This document shows positions 34,001 through 42,314 of a DNA stretch of 64,000 bases, piece after piece. The notes beneath the pieces are model-generated. The model did no database searches. It saw only the letters and a list, made by a program, of their open reading frames with translations, and was not told the DNA's origin. The stretch is from contig JASDDO010000018.1 in the NCBI GenBank assembly GCA_030015575.1, positions 380,613,908-380,677,907 of the forward strand, given 5' to 3'. How positions within the stretch are numbered: the stretch's first letter is position 1; each line of letters starts with the position of its first letter. The DNA comes from Agapanthus africanus. Taxonomy: Eukaryota; Streptophyta; Magnoliopsida; Asparagales; Amaryllidaceae. Position numbers and translations under genes: made by a program.

Positions 34001-37000
34001 TGCGAAACTGGTGCTGTCACGGTTTTTAATCAGATCTGCAAAACTGGTGCGACCTTCGTACCGAGGTCGCCCTTCATCGTAATTGAGTACCTGAATAGAA
34101 GCCAAGGTTGACATGAACTTCTCCGTAGGAATAACCTTCGTCAGCATGTCCGCCGGATTCATTTTAGTATCGATTTTGATCAAATCGATCTCCTTTTTGG
34201 TCCACTCCCTCATCTTGTGATACCGCACGTCGATGTGCTTAGTTTGACTGGTATACCTGATTCTTCACCAGATGAATAGTGCTTTGTTTGCCACAAAATA
34301 ACGGAACCGACCATTTATCGAATCCAAACTCGTCAACTAAGCATTTTAACCACAAGGCTTCCTTAGATGATTTCGATGTTGCCATGTATTCTGCTTCCGT
34401 CGTTGATAGCGCCACGGTATCCTGAAGTGTCAACTTCCAATTGATTGGAGATTTTACAACTGTATATACATAGCTTGTAAGAGATATTCTCTTGTCCAAG
34501 TCATCAGCATAATCCGCATCTACGTATCCTTGTAACTGACTCGATTTATTTTCTGACCTGTGAAACAATAAACCGAGATTTTTAGTTCCTTTTAGATACC
34601 GAAGTATCCACTTTACTGCTTTTCAATCGAGTTTTCTTGGATTTGACATGTACTGGCTAACTAGATTTACCGCATAGGATATGTCTGGATGTGTGCATAC
34701 CATAGTGTACATCAGCGATTCCACCACATTTGTATATGGTACTCGAGACATCTTTTCTTTTTCCGCTGATTTCGGACACTTCTTGAAGGATAGCTTGAAA
34801 TGACCGGCGATAGGGATACTCACCTGTCTTGAGTTTTTCATGTTAAATCTCTCCAACACCTTCTCAATATACTTTATTTGGGACAACCACAGTTTTCCAG
34901 CCTTCCGGTCTCGTATAATCTCCATTCCAAGAATTTTCTTTACTTCACCTAAATCTTTCATGCCAAATTCTGCTCTCAATGAAAGCTTTGAGCGTCTTTA
35001 TTTCCGCCATACTCTTCGCAGCGATCAACATATCATCGACATACAGGAGTAGATATATCGACGAACCATCCTTAAACCGCTTCGAGTACACGCAGCTGTC
35101 ATACTCACATCGAAAGTAGTTGGTCTTTCTCATAAAAAAATCGAAGCGCTTGTACCACTGCTTGAGAGACTGTTTCAACCCATACAGAGACCGCTTGAGT
35201 TCACATACATGATTCTCCTTGCCTGCGCTACAAATCCTTCATGTTGCCTTATGAAGATTGTTTCTTTCAACTCACCATGCAGAAATGTCGTTTTCACATC
35301 CATTTGCTCCAACTCTAAATCCTGAGTAACTATCTTTGTCAACAAAACTCAAATATAAGTATGGCTGACTACAAGCGTGAAAATCTCGTTGTAGTCAACC
35401 CCCTCTTTCTGAGCAAAATCCTTCGCAACTAATTGTGCATTGTATTACTCATCATCATTTTTTCTCAATATCCACTTGCAACTAATAGCTCTTTATCCTT
35501 TCGGTAGCTCAATTAGATTCCATGTACCGTTCTTTCGAACTCCATCTTCTCTATCATCGCAACAATCCATCGATCCCCATCCTCTTGCCCAATGGCCTTC
35601 TGATAAGAGCTGGGATCTCAGCTTTTAATGACTAAAGCATATGCGAGCATATCTACGAAGCCGTATCTGACTGGTGCTTTATGTGTACGTGATGATCTCC
35701 TTAACGCCATTGTCTGTGTGTCCTGTTGGGGTGGTTCTCACCGTCTGTCTCCGTATTCTGCCCGTCCACTTGAGCATCAATAGACTGAAATTGTGCTTCA
35801 GTATATGCATCCTTATGAGCACCAAAAAACTCCACCTCCACCGGATCATTGTCACTTGATGCTCCACTTGCCTCCTTATTATCTCTAGCCATGTCTTTCA
35901 ATATAGATTCCTCATCGAAGATCACATCTCGGCTGGTGAACGCTCTTTTGTTTTCCGGATCCGATAACTTGTAACCTTTAACTCCAAGTTTGAATCCTAA
36001 GAAAACGCTCTTCTTTGATTTTGACTCCAGCTTGGTCCTATCCTTCTGATTCATGAGCGAGTAAACAGGAAACCCAAACACTCGTAGAGAATCATAACTG
36101 ATTGGCTTTCCCCTCCATATTTCTTTTGAGATCTGAAGATTTATGGTTGTAAATGGAGACCTGTTAAGCAAATAGTACGCATGACTCATCGCCTCCACCC
36201 AGAAGACCTTTGAAAAACCGGATTGCAACCGCATACTTCTGGCTCTCTCTAGTAGTGTCCTGTTCGTGCGCATCGCTACCCCGTTCTGTTCTGGACGTCC
36301 TGAAACTGTCTATTGCTTCTGTATGCCCTGTTCTTTACAGTAATCTGTAAACTCCTTCGATGTGTATTCACCTCCATTATCTATCCGTAAATACTTTACC
36401 GATCTTCCCTTTTGCTTCTCCACGGCCACTTTCCATTCCTTACAACTGGAAAACACCTGACTTGTGTTTGAGGAAATAGACCCATATCTTTCGTGAGAAG
36501 TCGTCAATGAAGGTGACATAATATACGAAACCTCTTTTTGATGGAACCGGTGATGGCCCCCATACGTTTGAGTGAATATAATCGAGAAGTCTTTCGGTTT
36601 TGTGCACTGCTTGCTTGAAGTCGACCTTATGTTGCTTCCCTATCGTGCAATATTGGCAGAAGTCAAGCTTGTATGTGGTAATACTTTTCAGCAACTCTTT
36701 TCTGTGCAACTCACGAAGCCTTTCTCACTCATATGACCAAGACGCATATGCCACAATTTTGCGATATTCTCCATCTGTTTCTCCATATCCACAGCTGCAC
36801 CATCAGTCACAGTACTGTCGTCCAAACGATACAAATTCTTCCGTCGTCCCTTCATGACCACTAGGGCACTCTTAATAACTTTTAGTACTCCATCTTGACC
36901 TACGAACTTGCATCCGGCCGCATCTAATGTTTCTAGAGAAATCAGATTCTTCTTTAGTTCTGGAACGCGACGTTCGTTCATAAGTGTTCGCACCACACCA

Positions 37001-40000
37001 TCAAACATGCGAACTTTGATGTTCCCCATGCCAATGGCCTTGCACACCACATTGTTTCCCATGATAACACTGTTGCCATTGAACTCCTTATAGGTGTCGA
37101 ACAACTCCTTCTTCAGGAACATATGGTATGAACATCCGGAATCAAGAATCCAAACATCAGAATCTTTCTTCCCGGTGTGTACAGTGAGTACATCACACGG
37201 ATCTTCTTCTGCTTCGGCCGCAACACTGGCGGGATCCGAACTCTTTGAACTGGCACCTTTACCCTTTTTTTTCCAACCACTGTTTATACTTTTGACATTG
37301 CTTCATATGCCCTGTCTGTCTGCAAAAGAAGCACGGTTCGCCCTTTCGTCCGGATGATTTGGATTTCCCTCTTATACTCTTGCCTTCGTCTTTAGTTTTC
37401 GACCTTCCCCTTTCACCGGCAAACAACTCTGATGACTCCTCTGATGAATTTGATTTCTTCACGATTTCATTGTTGAGAAGCGTCGATGTAAGCTCCTCCA
37501 TCTCGAGAGTCTCTTCCCATAGAAAATCGTTGTCACCAAGTGTTCATATGAATTTGAAAGCAAAAAAGGAGCAAAAGCGCTTGGTCCTCCTCCTCTAATT
37601 TTACTTCAAGGCATAGAAAATCGCTGACCATCTTGTTGAAGCTATTTAAGTGGTCGTGAATTGGAGTCCCTTCCTTCATGCGTAAACCGTGGAGTTGCTT
37701 CTTTAAGTACAGCTTGTTTGATAACGACTTTGTTATGTATAAGCTCTCTAATTTCAACCATAAACTTGCCGCAGAAGTCTCCTTCATGACGTTGTACATC
37801 ATATTATCTGCAAGACAAAGTTTTATCGTGCATTGTGCCTTCAGATCCATCTCTGCCCATACGTCATCTGTCATGTCGATAGGTTTAGTACCGCCAAGTA
37901 CTTTAAACAGTCATTTCTTTACCAAAAATGCCTTAACCCTTCTTGTCACATCGAGAAGTTTTGTTTCCCATTGAATTTCTACACCTCGAACTTTATGCTG
38001 TTTACTTTGTTATCCGTCATCTTTAATTCCGAAGTAAATCTTTTCCTTGGATTCTTATGAACTATTATCAATAGAATCACAATCTAAGAAGATGGAGAGC
38101 GGACATAAGTGTCGTCATCCACCGTAAACTTAAATTGCAAAACTACAGAACATAACTTTGATACCAGTTGTTGGAAGCACGCGTATCGAATGAACGACAA
38201 CCAACCCTTATGGATCTAAACTAAGATCCTTTTAAAACAAATAACAAAAACTAGAACAAACACAATTAAATAACACGAGATTTAGGGAGAAAATAGGAGA
38301 ACTTTATTAGAACTTAAGGAAAAGAATACCTTACAGAAGATTACAATAACCCTCTTTTTCTGATCTCTAACGAGATCTCCTTCTTCTACATGTACTCCTT
38401 ATGATCGTCTTGATCCTTTATGGAGAGCCATCTCTTGCCTCCCTTAAATTTTATGATCAAAACAACGCTTTAAAACTTTAACCCTAATATTCTATTTATA
38501 GCAAATACAAACATGATATAAAATAGGATTACAAATATTACGAAATTGCCACATAGAAAAGACCTGAACCGTGCAAAAAACCCTACGACAGATGTCTGCA
38601 CCTTGTGGGTCGGACGTCTGCCCATATTTGCACGTCTGGCCAGAGAGTCGCCAGACGTCTGAAGCATGGGAAATGTGCCCTCATCTGCGGATTGTCCAAT
38701 GCTCAGTTGTCTGCGCATCATCTGGAAAAATACCAGAGCGCATCCAGACGTTTGAGCCTTCGAGATTAGTCGTCTGCCTCTCCTCTGGATCTTTGGAATT
38801 TCTTAAACTTTAATGGAAGACATCTGCAGCTTATCGTGCAGACGTTTGGTCCATTTTTGGATCCGCGCGTCTCGTAATATATAAGACATCATTCACAACT
38901 GGGAGATGCATCGGCGGGTTTAGGGGTGGTCGACGATGATGGTGGTGGCTGGCATTGTCAGCGGCGGCGGTTTGGATAAGATCTAGGGTTTTGATGGTGG
39001 ATGGTCGAGATTTGTTTAAAAAGGTTTGAGTGGGATGCGTAACTCTGATACAATATAAAGAAAGTAGAGAGTGTTTTAGGGAATGAAATGGATGGCTTGG
39101 GATTAGTCTCATTCTTCTTTTTGTATAAGCATTGCCTTTTTTACAATTACATTCCCAACCTTGTAAAGACGGGTCTTTTAGAAAACTCTAAAAGCTCGTA
39201 TACAAGCACATATTCTAACGGTGTTAAAAAGGATTTATGATCGATGTTTGCAGTAGCTGGGCTTCATAGTCCTCGACAGCGTGGAAGAGAAGGATTTAAG
39301 GTTGATGATGGCGGCTGGCCGTCTATGGTGGCCCTCGATGGTGGCAAGAGTCGTGAGTAGAGAAGGATTTGGGTCGATGAGAAGAAAACCCTAAAACGAT
39401 TTGAGGTAAAACCTTTTATATTGTTAATGATGATAATACAATCTCAATTTATTAGATATTACATCCCAATTCATAAATAGAAAGAGTATAATTACAAAAA
39501 TATAAGGGTGAGCATAACAATTGACTATGTGGTCTAATGCGATGCAGTTGTTTTAAGCGTCAAGACAAGCGTCTTGGCGGCCGTCTTTTAAAACACTGGT
39601 TATATTATGACATTGTAGAGTACAACCATTTGACATAGGGAAAGTAATGGACATTCATTCTATCCTGTAGTAATATAATATGAAATTCAATAGAATATGC
39701 TCATATCCCAAAGGAGATAGGAGACCGACTCTATTTATTAAAGACTTATTTTATCAAAACCCCTTATATAGAGAGTAATGTCCAGAAACCCTCCTCAACT
39801 TCAGTCATTACTCTAAAACCCCCTTGATGTTTCAATCCGTTATCCAATAGCCCCTTGTTGTTACTTCTCACATTAAATGACCTAACTACCCTTCATCATT
39901 CCCAAATTAAAACTAAACAATCTCCATTCTAAAACTATATAACCAAAAATCATGCTTGAGATTTGCTAGAGCTTCTTTCTATTTCTCTTTTCAAAAAAAA

Positions 40001-42314
40001 TCTATGGATGGTGTAGGGTAAAGGTAGAGTGCAACAAGAGAGTCAAGTATATATATATTTAAAATGTAACAATTTTGTTTCAGGTGTTTATTATATTTGC
40101 ATCCTATATATTTAAATATTTAACATTTCACTGCATAAATGTAAAATTTAATATTTCCTTATTTAGTTTAAGACTTGCTACAAAGTTGCGGTTAATCTCA
40201 ATATCCAAATTACTAAAGTTAGAATCTTCATGTTCATATTCAATCAAGCGTTTGTCCTAAAAAAATAAAAAAAAAAAATATTCCCCTTAATTATTAACAA
40301 AATAGATATTTTGATGTAGAATTTCTGCAATAATAAAGCCATCATACACAAAGATTCATCATTGGAGAAAAATATATATTAATCTCAAATTTATTTCTTG
40401 ATCCACTCAATAACATGAACAACCACCAATGTTACAATTAATACACACAACACCCCCAACCAATAACATTTGCTCTGCTCTTAAACATTTCTTGCCGCCT
40501 TAGATAGGAAAATCCTAAAAACCATTTAATTTTGGAATAAAATCGTCCAATTTCAATGAAAAAGAGGGGAGGTGGATGTTGTAGGGAAGAAGGGTTGTAT
40601 GGGAAGGAAAAAAGCAAAAAGTGGTCATATAACAGGTCATATGATCACTTATAATTTGAAACCAAAGCCTAAGGGGTAACAGGGGTAACAGGTTAAAACT
40701 TAAATATTTTTTTTGGGTAACGGCTGAAGTTGAAGTTTTTTTTTGGATATTAGTCATATTACTCCATTCTAAAATGGGGTTTTGGCGATATAAGCTTTTA
40801 TTAAATTTGAGATAGGTTCCACGTAGATTCAACATTTATAACTAACAAGACAGAAAATATTTAAGCAAAAAAAACGACGACAGTTTGGAAATACAGTAAC
40901 CTATGCATAAAATATGGAAATTTAAAGCGTAACATCTAGATCCCTAAAGGTTATCTAGATTGTGATCTTTTGCTTTCGGTTGTAATTTGTAATGCTAGAT
41001 GATTTTGATATTGGCTATTCTTCTGAAATTCTTGGGTTGGAAAAAATTTCTTATGTTTTATGCTTTTTATGTAGGTCAGAGATGTGTGTTGAAGATGGAT
41101 CATCATTGCATATGGGTTGTCAATTGTGTTGGGGCATGCAACTACAAATTTTTCCTTCTTTTCCTGGTACGTTTCAAAAGTCTTCAATTTCTATTTTAGG
41201 CTCTTTTAAATTTACAATTTGTTGGAAAAAGTTATGGTGATAAAGCATTTCATTTTGTACCATCTATCAAACATTAGTTTACTCAATTCAACATAGTGAG
41301 TGCCACTATAGCATAATGGTAAGCTTCTTGCCTTCAAGCTAGAGGTCTATGGTTCAAACCCTACTTTCATCAGGTTACCTCCTACCACCTGAGAAAGACA
41401 AAAAAAAAGGTCTATGTAACATTAAAATAAACATTATAGGGAAAAGCATGCTCTCCTTGTTCTCATGGAAAAACAGCTAATAGGATAAAAAAAAAACATT
41501 AGATGATGAATAAATGTCTGGTTCTGGGAATAACATTCATGAATTATTTTGGCATATAACATTATAATTTTGCACACAAGGACCTTTCTTATACAATTTT
41601 GTTAATTCTAACAATTTCCGTGCCTTGTAGACTTGTAGCTAACCAACTGCTGTTTGTTTTCAACACGCAGCTATACATTTTTCTTGAAACGGTTTTGGAT
41701 ACTCTCTCATTGTTCCCACATTTTACGAAATTCTTTGAAGATGCGAAAAATCATTCTAGCTCTACTACCAGCCTTGTTATAACTTTTGTAGCATTTAGTA
41801 AGTTTTTTCCTTTATAACATTTTTCTATCTATCATGCAAATAACAGTATATTCAATTGTTATAACTAGCTGTTCATTTGAACCAGTCCTTAATTTGGCTT
41901 TTGCACTAAGCTTGCTCTGTTTCTTGGTTATGCACACATCTCTTCTATTCAGCAATACAACAACTATAGAGGTAATTTCTTTTCATCTGGGTTCTTGTAT
42001 TCACATCGCCTTTTGTGAGAAATATGTAAATATCCATTTCAGGTTTATCAGAAGAAGAAAGGGGCTGTATGGAAATATGACCTAGGAAAAAGGAAGAACT
42101 TTGAACAGGTTCAGTAATATGGTTAAAAATTCTAATACTTATGAAAAATGATGTATTAAATTGCTATTTCTGATCCTCCCTTTATACATATCTGTAGGTT
42201 TTTGGAACAAACAAGTTGCTGTGGTTTCTACCATTTATCTCCAAACATGATTTGGAAAACATTCCAGCACTTCAAGGTTTGGATTTTCCGATTCGATCCG
42301 ATGCCGAGCCATAG
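16006..42314 (+). CDS. DHHC-type protein S-acyltransferase (PAT13/PAT14-like), 7 exons
   Basis: Exons: 16006-16206, 18224-18458, 41075-41166, 41671-41797, 41886-41971, 42043-42108, 42198-42314 (TAG). All introns are GT...AG and all phases agree, giving 307 residues, the usual size. The enzyme transfers palmitate to cysteines of membrane-associated proteins. TM1 is about residues 20-43 and TM2 about 53-80. The cysteine-rich domain has [14 protein letters not shown] and then [12 protein letters not shown], with DHHC at about 161-164, so all zinc and catalytic positions are present. TM3 and TM4 follow, then the TTxE motif (NTTTIE) and the C-terminal NFEQVFG segment. By homology it acts at endomembranes or the plasma membrane. 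The start is the first in-frame ATG. Exon 2 is tandemly duplicated and the second copy is used here. Intron 2 is about 22.6 kb of nested transposons. The coding sequence is undamaged, so function is likely if the intron is spliced. Confidence 0.93.
16207..17470 (+). other. intron 1, 5' part
   Basis: Starts GTATAT. It is AT-rich non-coding sequence with no transposon or RNA gene that I recognise. Open frames on the minus strand here have no family features. Confidence 0.6.
17471..18458 (+). repeat. 494-bp tandem duplication spanning intron 1 end and exon 2
   Basis: Unit 1 is 17471-17964 and unit 2 is 17965-18458. I see two differences: CCCCTATGG versus CCCTTATGG in the intron part, and GGA versus GCA in codon 4 of the exon. 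The unit ends exactly at the exon/intron border, with about 2 bp of TT microhomology. The near-identity indicates a recent event. Confidence 0.93.
17730..17964 (+). pseudogene. extra copy of PAT exon 2, splice donor lost
   Basis: The sequence encodes the second half of TM2, the DPG-like motif ([12 protein letters not shown]) and the first half of the cysteine-rich domain, identical to the functional exon apart from one Gly/Ala change. The 3' splice site (CTACAG) is intact. The exon end is followed by GGATAT instead of GTAAGT, and reading on gives a stop four codons later. If retained it would truncate the protein before DHHC, so it must be skipped for function. Confidence 0.85.
18497..18835. 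repeat. possible small TIR element in intron 2
   Basis: The left end GTTAATTGTACAAACCCTC and the reverse complement of the right end (GGTTTAATTGCCCC...) share TTAATTG. The C-rich body (CCCCATGTAG, ACCCCCTCTTGG) resembles common plant Mutator-type MITEs. Support is weak. From 18836 to 19802 I see nothing recognisable. Confidence 0.25.
19954..20530. mobile_element. hAT-type MITE in the left LTR of element C
   Basis: Terminal inverted repeats begin TAGGGATGTAAACGGATC and end GATCCATTTACATCCCTA. The flanks TCTAGAAA and TTTAGAAG form an imperfect 8-bp duplication. The sister LTR at 39187-39194 keeps the uninterrupted site (TCTAAAAG). The interior is a string of GGATCCGGATA/TATCCG variants. It has no transposase, so it is non-autonomous. 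Confidence 0.85.
20559..20813 (-). pseudogene. copia RNase H C-terminus (element C)
   Basis: Frame with [17 protein letters not shown] and [13 protein letters not shown], matching the conserved copia end where TKHIEID is followed by QLADxxTK. It ends beside the 3' LTR. Only the last part of RNase H is open, so it is a remnant. Confidence 0.85.
21247..21633 (-). pseudogene. copia reverse transcriptase, C-terminal half (element C)
   Basis: Shows [11 protein letters not shown], the thumb-region [10 protein letters not shown] and [18 protein letters not shown]. Where the YVDD catalytic box should be, the frame reads YMSMTMII, so the active site is lost. It is separated by a short gap and frame change from the upstream half at 21655-22431. 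Confidence 0.85.
21655..22431 (-). pseudogene. copia integrase C-terminus to reverse transcriptase N-terminus (element C)
   Basis: The 258-residue frame contains [57 protein letters not shown] and [23 protein letters not shown], the standard copia RT entry with substitutions (DVKNTFLHG for DVKNAFLHG). Upstream residues are low-similarity linker. Confidence 0.85.
22432..25501 (-). other. decayed gag-protease-integrase region of element C
   Basis: No open frame with family features is longer than about 150 codons. By position, and by the direction of the adjoining pol remnants, this is the degraded upstream part of element C. The 24700-25440 part, rich in GAGATCTCGAG-like words, would be the start of gag and the leader. 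I cannot recognise individual domains. Confidence 0.5.
25800..27261 (-). repeat. 3' LTR of the gag-only gypsy element (1,462 bp)
   Basis: Starts TGTAGGGTATTTTTCG and ends CTTCAACA. Contains a (TA)-rich run at 26216-26270 and GC-rich tandem units (about 26340-26510) of GCGCTCGAGCGC plus CACGTGTCGGCACGTG. It also has a palindrome GGAGTT-A-AACTCC at 26605-26617. Open frames across the GC-rich units are spurious. Confidence 0.92.
27487..28214. repeat. 75-bp tandem array inside the gag-only gypsy element
   Basis: The landmark CGGTCGACGC recurs at 27511, 27586, 27661, 27736, 27811, 27886, 27961, 28036, 28111 and 28186, always 75 bp apart, so there are about ten units. Variants TTACGAA, TTACGGA and ATCCGGA mark units. 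Units carrying ATCCGGA are 225 bp apart, as are units with TGCTC, so three-unit blocks were duplicated. Since 75 is a multiple of three, long open frames appear on both strands; these are not genes. Confidence 0.95.
28491..28765. repeat. hairpin array 1 with near-constant loop (gypsy element)
   Basis: Hairpins with differing stems: 28535-28562 (TTTTATGGG/CCCATAAAA, loop CCGTAAAGGT), 28573-28598 (CCTACGAG/CTCGTAGG, loop TCGAAAGGAT), 28613-28631 (GGGAG/CTCCC, loop TCGTGGGGA), 28649-28668 (GTGAG/CTCAC, loop TCGTAAGGAT), 28683-28709 (CTCACAAAG/CTTTGCGAG, loop TCGAGAGGA). A further stem CGAGTTTG/CAAACTCG lies at about 28733-28766. Confidence 0.85.
29189..29404. repeat. hairpin array 2 with near-constant loop (gypsy element)
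   Basis: 29189-29222 is a 12-bp stem with one A/A mismatch (CTTAGG-A-GACAGG). Next are 29232-29259 (TTTTATGGG/CCCATAAAA, loop CCGTGAGGGT), 29269-29285 (CCTTACG/CGTAAGG), 29307-29331 (CTTAGGAG/CTTCTAAG, loop TCGTGAGGA), 29342-29369 (7 of 9 pairs, loop TCGTAAGGAT) and 29380-29404 (CTCATGT/ACATGAG, loop containing TCGTGAGGA). The array repeats array 1 about 690 bp downstream with changed stems. Confidence 0.85.
29683..29845. repeat. minisatellite CGCGATTGCCCWATCATTTC (gypsy element)
   Basis: Four imperfect units of about 35-60 bp, each with GATTGC(C/T)C(A/T)ATCATTT and (T/C)GGCTTTTAT, in a T-rich context. Confidence 0.7.
29913..29997. repeat. minisatellite CCCAGTTTAACGAC (gypsy element)
   Basis: Three units of about 28-32 bp, each TCCCAGTTTAAYGAC followed by a variant of GTGGTCG, just downstream of the gag end in element orientation. 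Confidence 0.75.
30122..31786 (-). pseudogene. Tat-type gypsy gag with duplicated CHHC module, one in-frame stop
   Basis: The frame runs from ATG at 31786. The N-terminal half is basic ([32 protein letters not shown]) and is followed by a likely coiled coil ([20 protein letters not shown]). A TAG at 30812-30814 interrupts it, yet the same frame stays open for another 230 codons. That part carries two copies of a module: VYSF-x-R, a short helix-like stretch, LQLP and YCPYHRV...HxIEDC (C-X2-H-X4-H-X4-C). The second copy ends at 30122. The stop may be a recent point mutation; a suppressible stop is possible but unsupported. Gag would form particles packaging the element's RNA. Confidence 0.88.
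31906..31923 (-). other. primer binding site of the gag-only gypsy element
   Basis: The minus strand reads TGGCACGCCCGGTGGGAC, five bases from the LTR. TGG start and position are right for a tRNA-primed site; I do not assign the tRNA. Confidence 0.7.
31929..33438 (-). repeat. 5' LTR of the gag-only gypsy element (1,510 bp)
   Basis: Same ends and order as the other LTR. It is 48 bp longer, mainly because the GC-rich region (about 32455-32690) carries an extra repeat unit. The palindrome GGAGTT-A-AACTCC recurs at 32781-32793. Confidence 0.92.
33444..33846 (-). repeat. Tork 3' LTR, right fragment after the nested gypsy insertion
   Basis: Continues the LTR broken at 25799; the match to 38466-38900 is direct. 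It contains three perfect CAGACGTCTG palindromes (33650-33659, 33713-33722, 33763-33772) and ends TTCACAACA. The purine-rich tract, read on the minus strand as GGCAAGATGGAGAT, follows. Confidence 0.88.
33974..34568 (-). pseudogene. copia RNase H (Tork-type element), frameshifted
   Basis: The first frame holds [34 protein letters not shown] and a degenerate [10 protein letters not shown]. The second frame gives the C-terminus ([21 protein letters not shown]). A frameshift near 34230 separates them. RNase H would remove the RNA strand in reverse transcription. Confidence 0.88.
34623..35440 (-). pseudogene. copia reverse transcriptase (Tork-type element), frameshifted
   Basis: Frames at 34945-35178 and 34623-34979 contain [25 protein letters not shown] (intact YVDD box), [17 protein letters not shown] and [15 protein letters not shown]. 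The N-terminal part up to about 35440 is only partly readable ([15 protein letters not shown] on the minus strand near 35290). Overlapping frames imply at least one frameshift. Confidence 0.87.
35701..36709 (-). pseudogene. copia integrase (Tork-type element), broken
   Basis: Three frames cover the domain: [20 protein letters not shown] with [15 protein letters not shown] (36440-36709), [17 protein letters not shown] (36310-36519), and the C-terminal [39 protein letters not shown] (35701-36273). The first catalytic Asp lies in HSNVWGP, where N replaces D. The Glu region near 36280 is disrupted by a stop. Not functional. Confidence 0.87.
36688..37122 (-). pseudogene. protease end and pre-integrase domain (Tork-type element)
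   Basis: Begins just inside the protease ([20 protein letters not shown]), continues with [17 protein letters not shown] and [20 protein letters not shown], then [14 protein letters not shown], the HHCC-type pre-integrase signature start. The order fits copia. Confidence 0.85.
37259..37874 (-). pseudogene. copia gag (UBN2 type) with zinc knuckle (Tork-type element)
   Basis: The N-terminal frame (37533-37874) has [38 protein letters not shown] and [12 protein letters not shown], typical of the gag of Tnt1/Tork elements. The second frame has a shortened knuckle C-X2-C-X4-H-X3-C ([13 protein letters not shown]). A frameshift near 37510 joins them. Gag forms the particle that packages element RNA. 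Confidence 0.87.
38156..38167 (-). other. primer binding site of the Tork-type element
   Basis: The minus strand reads CTGGTATCAAAG, close to the initiator-methionine tRNA site. It lies directly beside the LTR start at 38169. Confidence 0.75.
38169..38900 (-). repeat. 5' LTR of the Tork-type element (732 bp)
   Basis: Starts TGTTGGAAGCACGCG and ends TTCACAACT; the left copy ends TTCACAACA, so the terminal base has mutated. It carries several AGACGTCT-type palindromes, for example CAGACGTCTG at 38652-38661. It matches 25502-25799 plus 33444-33846 with many substitutions and a roughly 30-bp extra segment near 38665-38700. Confidence 0.88.
39221..39742. other. intron 2 sequence without a recognised feature
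   Basis: Includes AGAGAAGGATTTGGGTCGATG near 39360, similar to 19768-19790 beside the other end of element C, which suggests an older duplicated or related sequence. Nothing else seen. Confidence 0.4.
39743..40796. mobile_element. Mutator-type MITE in intron 2
   Basis: A perfect 9-bp target duplication TTTATTAAA flanks it (39734-39742 and 40797-40805). The ends are imperfect inverted repeats that stay alignable for about 100 bp: GACTTATTTTATCAAAACCCC on the left and, in reverse complement, AGCTTATATCGCCAAAACCC on the right, both continuing with CAACTTCAG. It encodes no transposase. Confidence 0.85.
41298..41408 (+). mobile_element. tRNA-derived SINE in intron 3
   Basis: Has a box-A-like TAGCATAATGGT at 41309-41320 and box B GGTTCAAACCC at 41351-41361, spaced as in tRNA genes, and an A-run at 41400-41408. 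It lies in the 504-bp intron between exons 3 and 4 of the acyltransferase gene. It lacks a tRNA cloverleaf, so it is not a tRNA gene. Confidence 0.75.

Larger units (their letters stand above)
25502..38900 (-). mobile_element. Tork-type Ty1/copia retrotransposon with nested gypsy insertion
   Basis: Left (3') LTR 25502-33846, interrupted by the gypsy element; right (5') LTR 38169-38900. The 5-bp target duplication GGGAG is perfect (25497-25501 and 38901-38905). The primer binding site (CTTTGATACCA on plus) adjoins the right LTR. Gag, protease/integrase, RT and RNase H follow in copia order on the minus strand. The UBN2-type gag and protein motifs resemble the Tork/Tnt1 group. Frameshifts split the polyprotein and the LTRs differ at many sites, so it is older than its gypsy guest. 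Confidence 0.92.
19803..39220 (-). mobile_element. short-LTR Ty1/copia element C, split by the Tork element
   Basis: Left LTR about 19803-20564 (including a MITE), right LTR about 39054-39220. Without insertions each LTR is about 170-177 bp. They share AAAGAAAGTAGAG, GTTTTAGGGAATGAAATGGAT, CCAACCTTGTAA-like blocks and end ATTCTAAC(A). A primer-site-like CTCTGATACA lies at 39045-39054 on the plus strand. RNase H, RT and integrase-end remnants lie at 20559-22431 in reverse order, as expected for minus orientation. The Tork element is inserted at 25501/38901. Flanking target duplication is not clear (GTGAC versus GTGTT). Confidence 0.8.
18459..41074 (+). other. 22.6-kb intron 2 of the acyltransferase gene
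   Basis: The donor GTAAGT at 18459 and acceptor ...TATGTAG at 41074 join Cys-encoding halves (T|GT) in phase. Nearly all of it is transposon: copia C, the Tork copia element, the gag-only gypsy element, a hAT MITE, a Mutator MITE, and possibly another small TIR element at 18500-18830. The autonomous-type elements all lie antisense to the gene. Confidence 0.88.

Noticed and set aside
41298..41408. tRNA gene
   Set aside because: Box A and box B are present, but the acceptor and anticodon stems do not form and a poly-A tail follows; SINE is the better call.
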